A stretch of 64,000 nt of DNA from Streptomyces sp. NBC_00568 (GTDB lineage Bacteria > Actinomycetota > Actinomycetes > Streptomycetales > Streptomycetaceae), in assembly GCF_026341855.1 (NCBI RefSeq), contig NZ_JAPENW010000001.1, positions 2,480,001-2,544,000 of the forward strand, read 5' to 3'. Each line of letters starts with the position of its first letter. The first letter of the stretch is position 1. The position numbers and the translations under genes are program-made. Below are positions 9,482 to 18,721 of this stretch, piece by piece. Below the pieces are notes generated by a model. That model was not told the DNA's origin. It did no database searches and was given only the letters and a program-made list of their open reading frames with translations.

Positions 9482-10084
9482 GTGAGCGGATCGGCGAAGC
9501 CGAAGCGGCGGAAGGCCGCGGGGGCGGCGTTGCGCTACGAGCACGTACGGCAGCGGCCGTCCGCGTGGCAGCAGGCGAAGGAGAAGACGTCCTGGAAGGA
9601 CGCGGGCTCGGGCTGCCTGATCCTGCTGGTCTGTCTGGTGGCGGTCGCCGGGTTCGCCATGACCGAGCATGAGTGGGGGCCCGAGCTCTGGGGCCGGGTC
9701 GCCCCCGCCTCACCCGGCGGCGGGTACGGCTTCGCGGCCATCGTCGGTGCCGTACTGCCGCTCGGGCTCGCCGCCGTGATCGCGACGCTCTCCCGGATGA
9801 AGTGGAAGGTGAGCCCCCTCCGTTCGCTCGGCTGGGTGGTCGCCTCCCTGCCCGGCCTCGCCGTCTGTGTCTTCTGTGCGCTGGTCGTGTTCGCGACCAC
9901 GCGCCCCAGGTACCGGCGCAACTGGGACTCCGGGTGCTACGGCCTGGGAGACCCCTGCTGGGTCCATGAGGAGTACCCCTGGGTCTGGGCGGTCGGGCTG
10001 CTCTCGACGGTGCTCGTCGCCGCGGCGCTGATCGCCGTGCTCATCAAGGTCACGGACGCCCGCGAGGACGCGTCGGCCGGCTGA
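9482..10084 (+). CDS. Four-helix membrane protein downstream of eccC
   Basis: 200-aa integral membrane protein of unknown function, GTG start at 9482, 79 bp after the EccC-type gene and in the same direction, so probably cotranscribed. The basic N-terminus (KPKRRK) is followed by four predicted helices: GCLILLVCLVAVAGFAM, a second around residues 80-100, SLGWVVASLPGLAVCVFCAL, and WAVGLLSTVLVAAALIAVLI. The loop between the third and fourth helices has two cysteines (GCYGLGDPCW) that could form an extracytoplasmic disulfide. It could be a T7SS accessory membrane protein in place of the missing EccD/EccE, but there is no sequence support for that. Confidence 0.8.
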   Translation: MSGSAKPKRRKAAGAALRYEHVRQRPSAWQQAKEKTSWKDAGSGCLILLVCLVAVAGFAMTEHEWGPELWGRVAPASPGGGYGFAAIVGAVLPLGLAAVIATLSRMKWKVSPLRSLGWVVASLPGLAVCVFCALVVFATTRPRYRRNWDSGCYGLGDPCWVHEEYPWVWAVGLLSTVLVAAALIAVLIKVTDAREDASAG

Positions 10085-10099
10085 ACCGGGTGCCCCCGG

Positions 10100-11926
10100 T
10101 CAGTCGACCTTCGTCATCCTGGCCACCGGATCCCCCGCCTCGGCGTTGTCCGTGTCGTAGGTGAGGGAGCTGCCGACGGGAGTGAGCCGTACCTCGTGCC
10201 GGCCCTTGGTGCAGACGTCGCGGTTGGACTTCTCGGCCACGCTCGTGGCGACGATCTGCTTCTTCGTGACCTTCTTGAGGATGAGGACGTCGTCGCAGAT
10301 GCCGCCGATCTGGTCGGTCTGCCGGAAGGTGCCCAACTCCTCGCCCACGGCGGCCTGGTGGACGGTGACGCGGAACGTGCCCATGGGGAGGGTGCCGTTG
10401 AGGGCGAGGCCGTCGCCCTCCCAGGTGCCGAGATAGGAGGCCGGGATCGTGGACGGCTGCTCGTCCGGGTCGGGAGCGCTCGCCGAGGAATCCGGCTCGG
10501 AAGGGCTCGCCGTGTCATCCGATCCGGGGTCGCTCGCGCTCGCCGAGGGACCCGTGCCGGGAGCGCTCCGGCTCGCGGTGGCCGACGGACGTTCACCCGA
10601 CGCGCTGCCCTGGTCGTTCGTGTCGCCGCCGCCCGGCAGCAGGTCGAAGAGGAACGCCGAGCCCACGGTCACCGCCGCCAGCGCTCCGGCGACCGCCAGG
10701 GCGACCGTGCAGCTCATCCTGCGGCCACGCCCGTCGGATCCGGGCGCGGAGGTCGCGGCCACGCTGACGGAGACCTTGCCCGGACGGTCGTAGGGCTGGT
10801 GACCCGGCGCCCCCTCGCGGTGTACCGCGTCCTGGGGTTCGGCGGCCCGGCTCTCGCGCTGCCCGGGGACGTACGTGGGCATCGGAGGCGGAGGCGGCCC
10901 GAAGCCCTGCGGGGCCGGCCCGAACCCGCCGGCCGAGCCGGGCGCCGCGGTACCCGGACCGGACTCCACCGAGGGGCTGCTGAAGCCCACCGGCCCGGAG
11001 GGCGCGACCTCGGCTGCCCCGGTCGCCTCAAGGTTCAGCAGTTGTACGGCACTTCGGCTCACCTGCTCGACCAGGGAGCCCGGCAGCCACCCCGCCGACA
11101 CCAGCCGGGCGGCGCCCTGCGGTGCGAGCCGGACGGCCACCTCGCCCGGAGTGGGCCGCGCCGCGGGCTCCTTGGCCAGGCAGGACGCCACCAGCTCGCG
11201 CAACTCGCCGTCCAGGGAGTCGAGTCGCGGCTCCTCGTGCACCACCTTGTAGAGGAGGGAGGCGGAGGAGTCACCGGGGAAGGGCGGCTCGCCGGTCGCG
11301 GCGTACGCGAGGACCGCGCCGAGCGAGAAGACGTCCGCGGCTCCCGTGACGCCCTTGCCGAGGATCTGCTCGGGGGACATGTAGCCCGGGGAGCCGACCG
11401 AGACGCCCGTCGAGGTCAGGGAGGCGGTGCCGTCCGTGGCCCGGGCGATGCCGAAGTCGATCAGGAGCGGGCCGTCCAGGGTGAGCAGGACGTTGGAGGG
11501 TTTGACGTCGCGGTGGACGAGGCCGAGCGCGTGGACCGCCGCGAGCGCCTCGGCGAGCCCGGCGCCGAGAACACGCGCGGAGTGCACCGGAAGCGGTCCG
11601 CCGTCCGCGACGGCGCCCGTCAGCGAAGGGCCGGCCGCGTAACCGGTGGCGACCCAGGGGACCGGCGCCTCCGGGTCGGCGTCCAGGACGGGGGCCGTCC
11701 ACGCGCCGCCCACCCGCCGCGCGGCGTCGACCTCGCGGCGGAAGCGGGCGCGGAACTCCTCGTCGAGCGCGAAGTGCGGATGCACGATCTTGACCGCGAC
11801 CGTACGCCCGCCCGCGCTGCGTCCCAGATATACGCGCCCCATGCCGCCGGAGCCCAGTCGGCCGAGCAGCCGGTAGGGCCCCACGACCGTGGGTTCGTCG
11901 ACTCCGAGCGGCTGCATGGCACCCAC
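10100..11926 (-). CDS. PASTA-less membrane Ser/Thr protein kinase (PknB family)
   Basis: 608-aa eukaryotic-type kinase. GTG 11926 follows GGAGGGG with good spacing; ATG 11917 is the alternative. The catalytic domain spans residues 17-270: Gly loop GRLGSGGMGRVYLG, Lys46 in VAVKIV, HRDVKPSN (Asp140), DFG at 157-159, and an APE-like MSPEQ. A Pro/Gly-rich linker leads to one membrane helix (about 405-428, MSCTVALAVAGALAAV), then a Ser/Pro/Asp-rich spacer and a roughly 120-residue extracytoplasmic C-terminal domain (SYLGTWEGDGLALNG onward) with two cysteines. No PASTA repeats. It converges on the T7SS membrane-protein gene with a 15-bp gap, so it may regulate secretion, though the FHA-like region of the ATPase lacks phosphopeptide-binding residues. 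Confidence 0.92.
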   Translation of the reverse strand: MGAMQPLGVDEPTVVGPYRLLGRLGSGGMGRVYLGRSAGGRTVAVKIVHPHFALDEEFRARFRREVDAARRVGGAWTAPVLDADPEAPVPWVATGYAAGPSLTGAVADGGPLPVHSARVLGAGLAEALAAVHALGLVHRDVKPSNVLLTLDGPLLIDFGIARATDGTASLTSTGVSVGSPGYMSPEQILGKGVTGAADVFSLGAVLAYAATGEPPFPGDSSASLLYKVVHEEPRLDSLDGELRELVASCLAKEPAARPTPGEVAVRLAPQGAARLVSAGWLPGSLVEQVSRSAVQLLNLEATGAAEVAPSGPVGFSSPSVESGPGTAAPGSAGGFGPAPQGFGPPPPPMPTYVPGQRESRAAEPQDAVHREGAPGHQPYDRPGKVSVSVAATSAPGSDGRGRRMSCTVALAVAGALAAVTVGSAFLFDLLPGGGDTNDQGSASGERPSATASRSAPGTGPSASASDPGSDDTASPSEPDSSASAPDPDEQPSTIPASYLGTWEGDGLALNGTLPMGTFRVTVHQAAVGEELGTFRQTDQIGGICDDVLILKKVTKKQIVATSVAEKSNRDVCTKGRHEVRLTPVGSSLTYDTDNAEAGDPVARMTKVD

Positions 11927-12017
11927 GGCTCACCCCTCCCCCGTACACACTGCCCAGCAGCGTAGTGCCGTGCGCGCCCGGAGCCCCGAAACTATCGGTA
12001 CCGCGACAGTCGGCGCC

Positions 12018-13209
<1,192 letters not shown>

Positions 13210-13413
13210 ATGGCTACCGGAACCGTGAAGTGGTTCAACGCCGAAAAGGGCTTTGGTTTCATTGCCCAGGAAGGCGGCGGCCCGGACGTCTTCGTCCACT
13301 ACTCCGCGATCAACGCGAGCGGATTCCGCTCTCTCGAAGAGAACCAGTCGGTTTCCTTCGACGTCACGCAGGGTCCGAAGGGCCCGCAGGCGGAGAACGT
13401 CACCCCGCTCTAA
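13210..13413 (+). CDS. Cold-shock protein (CspA family)
   Basis: 67-aa single cold-shock domain that binds single-stranded RNA and DNA. ATG 13210 is fixed by AAGGAGG just upstream and by the family N-terminus [21 protein letters not shown]1 (KGFGFI) and RNP2 (VFVHYS) are both intact, and the length is typical for CspA-type proteins. The frame is open far upstream but without coding character. The gene is monocistronic, with a long leader and a strong terminator at 13467-13499, like cold-shock genes whose expression is set by mRNA structure. Streptomyces carry several paralogues, so I give no symbol. Confidence 0.97.
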   Translation: MATGTVKWFNAEKGFGFIAQEGGGPDVFVHYSAINASGFRSLEENQSVSFDVTQGPKGPQAENVTPL

Positions 13414-13466
13414 GCCTTCGGCTCCATGAGCCCAATGCTTTGATCCGGAACGGATAGCAGTACCCA

Positions 13467-13499
13467 AGGAGCCCCGCGCCAGCCGGTCGTGGGGCTCCT
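13467..13499 (+). terminator. Intrinsic-type terminator after csp
   Basis: Perfect 9-bp stem AGGAGCCCC (13467-13475) with GGGGCTCCT (13491-13499), 15-nt loop, followed by GCCTTTG. It lies 53 bp after the cold-shock stop and before the convergent XRE regulator gene, so it may stop transcription from either side. Confidence 0.85.
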
Positions 13500-13595
13500 G
13501 CCTTTGCTCCGGCGCGGGCCCGCCCGCCTTCCCAGGCCCGCCCGCTTCCCGGGCCCGCCCGCCTTCCCGGGCTCTCCCGCCTTTCCGGACACCCG

Positions 13596-14174
13596 TCACA
13601 CGTGCTGCATCACGAGCACGAACGTCGTCGCGGGTTCCAGCGCCTCGTACGCGTGCGGCACATCGCCCCGGTACGCCATGTAGTCACCGGGGCCGAGCTC
13701 GACCTCCTCGCCGCGCGGGCCCGCCCTCAGCCGCCCCGCGCCCACGATCAGATGCTCCACGCTCCCCGGAATGTGCGCTTCCGATTCCCGCGCCGCACCC
13801 GGCTCCACCCGCAGGTGGTAGATGTCGCGCCGGGCTCCCGGCGGACTCGCGGAGAGCAGCGTCGCCGCGTACTCCGCCTGCTCCGAGTGGACGGTCGGAC
13901 CCTCCCCCGCGCGGATCACCTGGACGGCCGGGGTCGGCGGCTCGACCAGCGCGCTGAACGGCACGCCCAGCGCGACACCCAGCGCCCAGAGCGTCTCCAT
14001 GCTCGGATTGCCGCTCGCCCCCTCCAGCTGGGACAGCGTGGACTTCGCGATCCCGGCGCGCTTGGCCAGCTCGGACAGGGAGAGGCCGGCCCGCGCGCGT
14101 TCGCGGCGCAGAGAGGCGGCGATCCAGTCGAGGGGGAGGCGGGCCGGGGGGACGCCGGAGCCGTCATCGGTCAT
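13596..14174 (-). CDS. XRE-family regulator with C-terminal cupin
   Basis: 192-aa DNA-binding regulator. ATG 14174 is chosen because GGAGAG lies 6 bp upstream; an in-frame codon at 14216 lacks one. Residues 17-75 are an XRE helix-turn-helix (LRRERARAGLSLSELAKRAG, then STLSQLE). Residues 110-190 form a cupin barrel (AHIPGSVEHLIVGAGRL, GPGDYMAYRGDVPHAYE), the usual layout of PuuR/SutR-like regulators that sense a small ligand. It diverges from azlC with only 68 bp between the coding regions, and an inverted repeat there is a likely binding site. The natural reading is a local regulator of azlCD. Confidence 0.92.
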   Translation of the reverse strand: MTDDGSGVPPARLPLDWIAASLRRERARAGLSLSELAKRAGIAKSTLSQLEGASGNPSMETLWALGVALGVPFSALVEPPTPAVQVIRAGEGPTVHSEQAEYAATLLSASPPGARRDIYHLRVEPGAARESEAHIPGSVEHLIVGAGRLRAGPRGEEVELGPGDYMAYRGDVPHAYEALEPATTFVLVMQHV

Positions 14175-14210
14175 GTCGTTCTCTCCATCGGTCCGATCGT
14201 TCGCCTTGAC

Positions 14211-14230
14211 GAACAAGGTGCTTGCTGTTC
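14211..14230. promoter_or_regulatory. Inverted repeat in the regulator/azlC divergent promoter
   Basis: GAACAAGGTGCTTGCTGTTC has GAACA and TGTTC as outer arms, with AAG/CTT inside. It sits midway between the two divergent starts and overlaps a possible -35 (TTGACG, 14206-14211) for azlC. This is a good candidate operator for the XRE-cupin protein. The azlC transcript might be leaderless or nearly so, because no ribosome site precedes ATG 14243. Confidence 0.5.
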
Positions 14231-14242
14231 ATTGTAGAAAAC

Positions 14243-14929
14243 ATGCGTTCGCTGCTCCGAACACCACTCCCGTCCCATGACCCGCGCCTGCTGCGCGACG
14301 TGGCCCTCGTCTGTCTCGCCGGCGGCATCGTCGGCGTCTCCTTCGGGGCCATCGCCGTCGCGGGAGGGCTTCCGCTGTGGTTCCCGGTGGTGATGTCGCT
14401 GCTGGTGTACGCGGGTTCCGCCCAGTTCAGCGCCGTCGGGATACTCCTCGCCGGGGGCGGTCCGTTCGCCGCGGCGGCCACCGGACTGCTGCTGAACACC
14501 CGCACGGCCGCCTTCAGTCTCGCCGTCGCCGACGTCATCGGGCGGGGCCGCGTCACCCGCTGGATCGGCGCCCACCTCGTGACCGACGAGACGGTCGCCT
14601 TCACCCTCGCCCAGCCGGACCCCGCCCGCCGCCGGGCCGCTTTCTGGATCTCGGGGCTCGGCCTCTACGCGTCGTGGAACCTGTGCGTCCTGCTCGGCGC
14701 CCTCGCCGGGGGCGCGCTGGGCGACACCGGACGCTACGGACTCGACGCCGCGTTTCCCGCGGTGCTCGTGGCGCTGGTGCTGCCCGCCCTGCGCGGGGAC
14801 CGCGGCGTACGCCGCGCCGCACTCGCCGGAGGCGCGGCGGCACTGGCGCTGACGCCCTTCGTCCCGGTGGGGGTGCCCGTGCTGATGGCCCTCACCGGAC
14901 TGCTGCTCCTGGGCGGGAGGACGGCATGA
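14243..14929 (+). CDS. azlC: AzlC-family branched-chain amino acid exporter, large subunit
   Basis: 228-aa inner-membrane protein that with AzlD forms a two-component branched-chain amino acid or azaleucine exporter (LIV-E family). The family hallmark is the early LAGGIVGVSFGAIAVAGGLP and LLVYAGSAQFSAVGIL, followed by LLLNTRTAAFSLAVAD and several further helices. ATG 14243 is preferred over a TTG at 14222. The stop overlaps azlD by ATGA (14926-14929), so the two subunits are translationally coupled. Regulation is probably by the divergent XRE-cupin protein. The substrate is inferred from the family only. Confidence 0.93.
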   Translation: MRSLLRTPLPSHDPRLLRDVALVCLAGGIVGVSFGAIAVAGGLPLWFPVVMSLLVYAGSAQFSAVGILLAGGGPFAAAATGLLLNTRTAAFSLAVADVIGRGRVTRWIGAHLVTDETVAFTLAQPDPARRRAAFWISGLGLYASWNLCVLLGALAGGALGDTGRYGLDAAFPAVLVALVLPALRGDRGVRRAALAGGAAALALTPFVPVGVPVLMALTGLLLLGGRTA

Positions 14930-15249
14930 GCGGCTCGGCACCGGCCCTGGCCGCCGTCCTCGCCCTGGCCGTCGGGACGTACGCCTTCCGGCTGGCCGGT
15001 CCGCTGCTGCACGGGCGGGTCGAACTCTCCGCCCGGGTACGGAGGTTGCTGTCCGCGGGAGCGGTGGTCCTGCTCGTCGCGCTGCTCGCCACGGGCGCGC
15101 TCACCGAGGCCCGCGGCTTCGCGGGGTGGGCCCGGCCCGCCGGGGTGCTGGCGGCCGGAGCACTGGCCTGGCGGCGGGCCCCGTTCGTGGTGGTGGTGCT
15201 GGGGGCCGCGGCCACCACGGCGGGGCTGCGCGTGGCCGGGGTCGGCTAG
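14926..15249 (+). CDS. azlD: AzlD-family amino acid exporter, small subunit
   Basis: 107-aa membrane protein, the small partner of AzlC. The expected helices are present: LAAVLALAVGTYAFRLAGPLL, AGAVVLLVALLATGAL and FVVVVLGAAATTAGLR. ATG 14926 overlaps the azlC stop, which fixes the start. AzlD proteins are short, four-helix and poorly conserved; length, position and the TYAFRLAGPLL segment support the call. The 77 bp after the stop hold no clear terminator before the convergent acyl-CoA ligase gene. Confidence 0.9.
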   Translation: MSGSAPALAAVLALAVGTYAFRLAGPLLHGRVELSARVRRLLSAGAVVLLVALLATGALTEARGFAGWARPAGVLAAGALAWRRAPFVVVVLGAAATTAGLRVAGVG

Positions 15250-15326
15250 GGGCTGCCGTTCGGATCAGGTCGCAGGGAACGAACGACGGATCACGCCGGG
15301 TCCCCGCGCGGCGTCCCGCACCGGGG

Positions 15327-17228
15327 CTACGTCGCGTACAGGGCCTCTATCTCCTTGCTGAAGTCCTTCTCTATCGCCGCGCGCCGCAGCTTCATGGAGG
15401 GGGTGAGGTACCCGGCCTCCTCGGTGAAGTCGACGGGCAGGACGGTGAAGCGGCGGATGGACTCGGGGCGCGAGACGAGCTTGTTGGCCTCGTCGACGGC
15501 CCGCTGCAGGATGGCCAGCAACTCGGGGTCGTCCATGACGAGTTCGGCGGGAACCGGGTGCTTGCCGTTCATCCGGCGCCAGTGCGTGATGCCCTCGGGG
15601 TCCAGGGTCACCAGGGCGGAGACGAACGGGCGGCGGTCGCCGAGGACCATGCACTGGGCGATCAGCGGATGGGAGCGGAGCCAGTCCTGCAGGGGCGCCG
15701 GGGCGACGTTCTTGCCGCCCGCGGTGATCAGGATCTCCTTCTTGCGGCCGGTGATGGCGAGGTAGCCGCCGTCGTCCAATTCACCGATGTCGCCGGTCGC
15801 GAACCAGCCGTCCGGCGCGGCGTCGACCACACCGCCCGCGTGCGGGTCCCAGTAGCCGCGGAAGACCTGTCCGCCGCACAGCAGCACCTCCCCGTCGGCG
15901 GCGATCCGCACCCGGGTACCCGGCAGGGGCCGGCCCACCGTGCCGAGGCGCGGCTTCTGCGGGGGTGTGACGGTCGCGGCGGCCGTGGTCTCCGTCAGGC
16001 CGTACCCCTCGAAGATCTCGATCCCGGCGCCCGCGTAGAAGGCGGCGAGCCGGCGGCCGAGCGGTGAGCCACCGCAGATGGCGTGCCGGACTCTGCCGCC
16101 GAGGGCGTTGCGGATACGTCGGTAGACGAGGGGGTCGTAGAGGGCGCGGGCCGCGCGCAGGCTCCGGCTCGGGCCGGGACCGGTGCCGTGCTGCTTCGCC
16201 TCGAGGGCCTCGCCGTACTTCTGGGCGATCCGCGCCGCCCGGTCGAACGAGGAGCCTCGGCCCATCCGTTCGGCCGTGGCACGGCCGGTGTTGAAGACCT
16301 TCTCCAGGACGTACGGGATGGCCAGCAGGAAGGTCGGCCGGAAGGAGGCCAGGTCGGCGAGCAGGTCCTCGGTCTGGAGGCTCGGGGCGTGGCCGAGCTT
16401 CACCCGCGCGCGCAGACAGGCCACGGCCACCATGCGGCCGAAGACGTGCGAGAGGGGGAGGAAGAGAAGGGTGGAGGCGGGGTCCCGGGTACGGGCCTTG
16501 AAGATCGGGTAGAGCAGTTCCACCGCGTTGTCGACCTCGGTGAAGAAGTTTCCGTGGGTCAGGACACAGCCCTTGGGGCGGCCGGTGGTGCCCGAGGTGT
16601 AGATGAGGGTGGCGACGGTGTCCGGGCCCAGCACCCCGCGCCGTACGGCCACTTCCTGGTCGGGGACCTCGCGGCCGAGTTCCGCGAGGCGCTCCACGTG
16701 CCCCTTCTCGAAGACCCACATGTGGCGGAGGTCGGGGATGCGCTCGCGCTCGGGGCCGAGCGTCGCGGCCTGCGCCACGGACTCGACGGCGAGGGCGACG
16801 GCCCCCGAGTCCTGGAGGATCCAGCGGGTCTGGAAGGCGGAGGAGGTCGGATAGACGGGCACGGTGACCAGGCCCGCGGCCCAGGCGGCGAAGTCGAGGA
16901 GCGTCCACTCGTACGTCGTCCGGGCCATGATGGCGATCCGGTCGCCCGGCACGAGCCCCTCCGCGATCAGCCCCTTGGCCACCGCCAGCACCTGATCGGC
17001 GAACTCGGCGGCGGTCACGTCCGTCCAGCCGCCGTCCGGCGCCTTCCGGCTGAGGACCGCCTCACGCGGGGCCGCGACCGCGTTGTCGAACGGGATGTCC
17101 GCTAGGGAGCCGTGCGTCACCTGCCCCGCGATCGGCGGCACCGCGACCTCGCGCACGACGCCGTCCAGCCGCCTGATCTCGGGCTCCGGGAGCGGAGGGG
17201 CGGAGTCGTGGGAGTACGGGCTGGACAC
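15327..17228 (-). CDS. Long-chain fatty-acyl-CoA synthetase (FadD15-like)
   Basis: 633-aa AMP-dependent synthetase that activates a fatty acid with ATP and CoA. GTG 17228 has AAGGAG 7 bp upstream; the longer open frame to 17348 is proline-rich noise. Signature motifs are present: the P-loop YTSGTTGRPKGCVLTHGN, EGYGLTETTAAATV, the hinge aspartate in GWFATGDIGELDDGG, and GRKKEILITAGGKNVAP with the C-terminal lysine in TPSMKLRR. The FFTEVDNAVELLYP and FLPLSHVFGRM stretches match the long-chain branch. It diverges from a MaoC hydratase across 393 bp with repeated TTAC/GTAA palindromes, suggesting joint control in fatty acid metabolism. No membrane segment. Confidence 0.93.
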   Translation of the reverse strand: MSSPYSHDSAPPLPEPEIRRLDGVVREVAVPPIAGQVTHGSLADIPFDNAVAAPREAVLSRKAPDGGWTDVTAAEFADQVLAVAKGLIAEGLVPGDRIAIMARTTYEWTLLDFAAWAAGLVTVPVYPTSSAFQTRWILQDSGAVALAVESVAQAATLGPERERIPDLRHMWVFEKGHVERLAELGREVPDQEVAVRRGVLGPDTVATLIYTSGTTGRPKGCVLTHGNFFTEVDNAVELLYPIFKARTRDPASTLLFLPLSHVFGRMVAVACLRARVKLGHAPSLQTEDLLADLASFRPTFLLAIPYVLEKVFNTGRATAERMGRGSSFDRAARIAQKYGEALEAKQHGTGPGPSRSLRAARALYDPLVYRRIRNALGGRVRHAICGGSPLGRRLAAFYAGAGIEIFEGYGLTETTAAATVTPPQKPRLGTVGRPLPGTRVRIAADGEVLLCGGQVFRGYWDPHAGGVVDAAPDGWFATGDIGELDDGGYLAITGRKKEILITAGGKNVAPAPLQDWLRSHPLIAQCMVLGDRRPFVSALVTLDPEGITHWRRMNGKHPVPAELVMDDPELLAILQRAVDEANKLVSRPESIRRFTVLPVDFTEEAGYLTPSMKLRRAAIEKDFSKEIEALYAT

Positions 17229-17621
17229 GAGGCGGCTCCTTGTCGGCCGGAGGCCGGGGCGGGTGCAAGGCGTGTGCGGGCTCGGAGGAGCGCGGGGCGC
17301 GCATCCTCGTACGGCCCTGGAGAGTGGGGGGTTCAGGGGTCTCGGCAACCCGGTGAAACGGGGATCCTACGGCCCGGGAGTGTGGGGTTTGTGACGCTTT
17401 GGGGCGGGCGAGGTGCGGGTTACCCGGGGTAGCTGTGCCCCCTCGCACCCCCGCCGCCCCGGCTCCGCCCGCCCGCGAAAGAGCGGCTCCGGAACCCCTC
17501 GCCGAGGGTCCGCCCCCGGAGGGCGCGGTGACCCGTCTCGACCCGCCCCTCCCCCCTGACGTAGCCTTACCCTGGGTAACTTACTCCAGAGTAAATTTAC
17601 GTCCGAGCTGGGAGCTGAACA
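17229..17621. promoter_or_regulatory. 393-bp divergent control region with four TTAC/GTAA palindromes
   Basis: Between the acyl-CoA ligase and MaoC genes. Palindromes: TTACCCGGGGTAG (17420-17432), TTACCCTGGGTAA (17567-17579, perfect around its centre), TTACTCCAGAGTAA (17581-17594, perfect 6-bp arms) and GTAAATTTAC (17591-17600, perfect, sharing bases with the previous one). The last three form a dense block 22-55 bp before the MaoC ATG. This is typical of a TetR-type repressor operator array, and the TetR gene at 20054-20737 is the nearest candidate. I see nothing else in the GC-rich remainder. Confidence 0.7.
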
Positions 17622-18512
17622 ATGGCCGACCGCTGTCCGAGCTTCGCCGGCGCCGAGCCCCGGACCCGGACCCTCACCGCTCCTCCCTCGCTCACCCCGC
17701 TGCTAGCCCGCGGCGCCGTGCTCTCCCCCTTCAAGCGCCCCCGCCCGGACGCCCCGGTCCCCGCCACCCGGCTCGTCCTCTCCGGTGTACGGGTCGACCT
17801 CGCCCACCTCGCCGCGTACGAGCGGGTGTGCGGGTTCGCGACCGGCGCGGACGTCCTGCCGGTCACGTATCCGCATGTGCTCGCCTTTCCGCTGGCCATG
17901 CGGATCATGGCGGCGCGCGCGTTCCCGCTGCCGCTGCTCGGACTGGTGCACACATCGATCGAGATCACCCAGCACCAGGAGCCCGCGGCGACCGCGGAGT
18001 ACGAACTCGCCGTGCTGGTCGAGGGACTGGCGCCGCACCGGCGGGGCACCGAGGCGACCGTGCTGACCGAGGCGCGGAGCCACGGCAGACTCGTGTGGGA
18101 GTCGAGGAGCACCTACCTCGCCCGGCACCGCTCCCGGGAGAAGACCCCGCGGAACGCCTCGCCGAAGGAGCCGACGTCACTGCCGGCCGTCGCCGAGTGG
18201 CACCTCGCCCAGGACGTCGGCCGTCGCTACGGCGCCGTCTCCGGGGACCGCAACCCCATCCATCTGCACCCCCTCACCGCCCGCCTCTTCGGCTTCCCGC
18301 GCGCCATCGCGCACGGCATGTGGACCGTCGCCCGCTGTCTCGCCGAGTACGGGCCGCAGGAAGCGGTGGGTGTGCGGGCCGAGTTCAGGGCGCCGGTCCC
18401 GCTCCCCGGGACGGTGACGTACGCCGTGCGGGGCCCCTCGTTCGAGCTCCGGGCGGGCGAGCTGGTCCATCTGACCGGCGACGTACGGCCGATCCACCCG
18501 CGGAGCGAGTGA
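17622..18512 (+). CDS. MaoC-like double-hotdog enoyl-CoA hydratase/dehydratase
   Basis: 296-aa cytoplasmic protein with two hotdog folds. The C-terminal half carries the hydratase-2 motif SGDRNPIHLHPLTARLFG, with catalytic Asp209 and His214, followed by AIAHGMW. The N-terminal half (residues 50-170) is a degenerate hotdog, as in FAS1-type and HtdX/HtdZ-like hydratases that act on 3-hydroxyacyl thioesters. ATG 17622 is used. The gene faces a fatty-acyl-CoA synthetase and lies directly behind a cluster of palindromic operators, which fits a lipid-responsive regulon. It could act in fatty acid or polyketide starter metabolism; the acyl chain cannot be told from sequence. Confidence 0.9.
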   Translation: MADRCPSFAGAEPRTRTLTAPPSLTPLLARGAVLSPFKRPRPDAPVPATRLVLSGVRVDLAHLAAYERVCGFATGADVLPVTYPHVLAFPLAMRIMAARAFPLPLLGLVHTSIEITQHQEPAATAEYELAVLVEGLAPHRRGTEATVLTEARSHGRLVWESRSTYLARHRSREKTPRNASPKEPTSLPAVAEWHLAQDVGRRYGAVSGDRNPIHLHPLTARLFGFPRAIAHGMWTVARCLAEYGPQEAVGVRAEFRAPVPLPGTVTYAVRGPSFELRAGELVHLTGDVRPIHPRSE

Positions 18513-18721
18513 ACTCCGGGCGAACACCGCATGGCGGGATGCCCCGCCCGGGGCTGCCCCGGCTCGACAACTCCCAGGCAGGAGAGCCGCGTCGAGAAAG
18601 CTCTCACAGTCCGCACCCAGTCAACCAAGGTCCTTTCAAGCAGCCCCTCATCCCACCCTCAGACATCCTTCCTAGCCTCGGTCCACTCCCCCGGACCACC
18701 GCCAGGAAGGGCTCCCGAACC

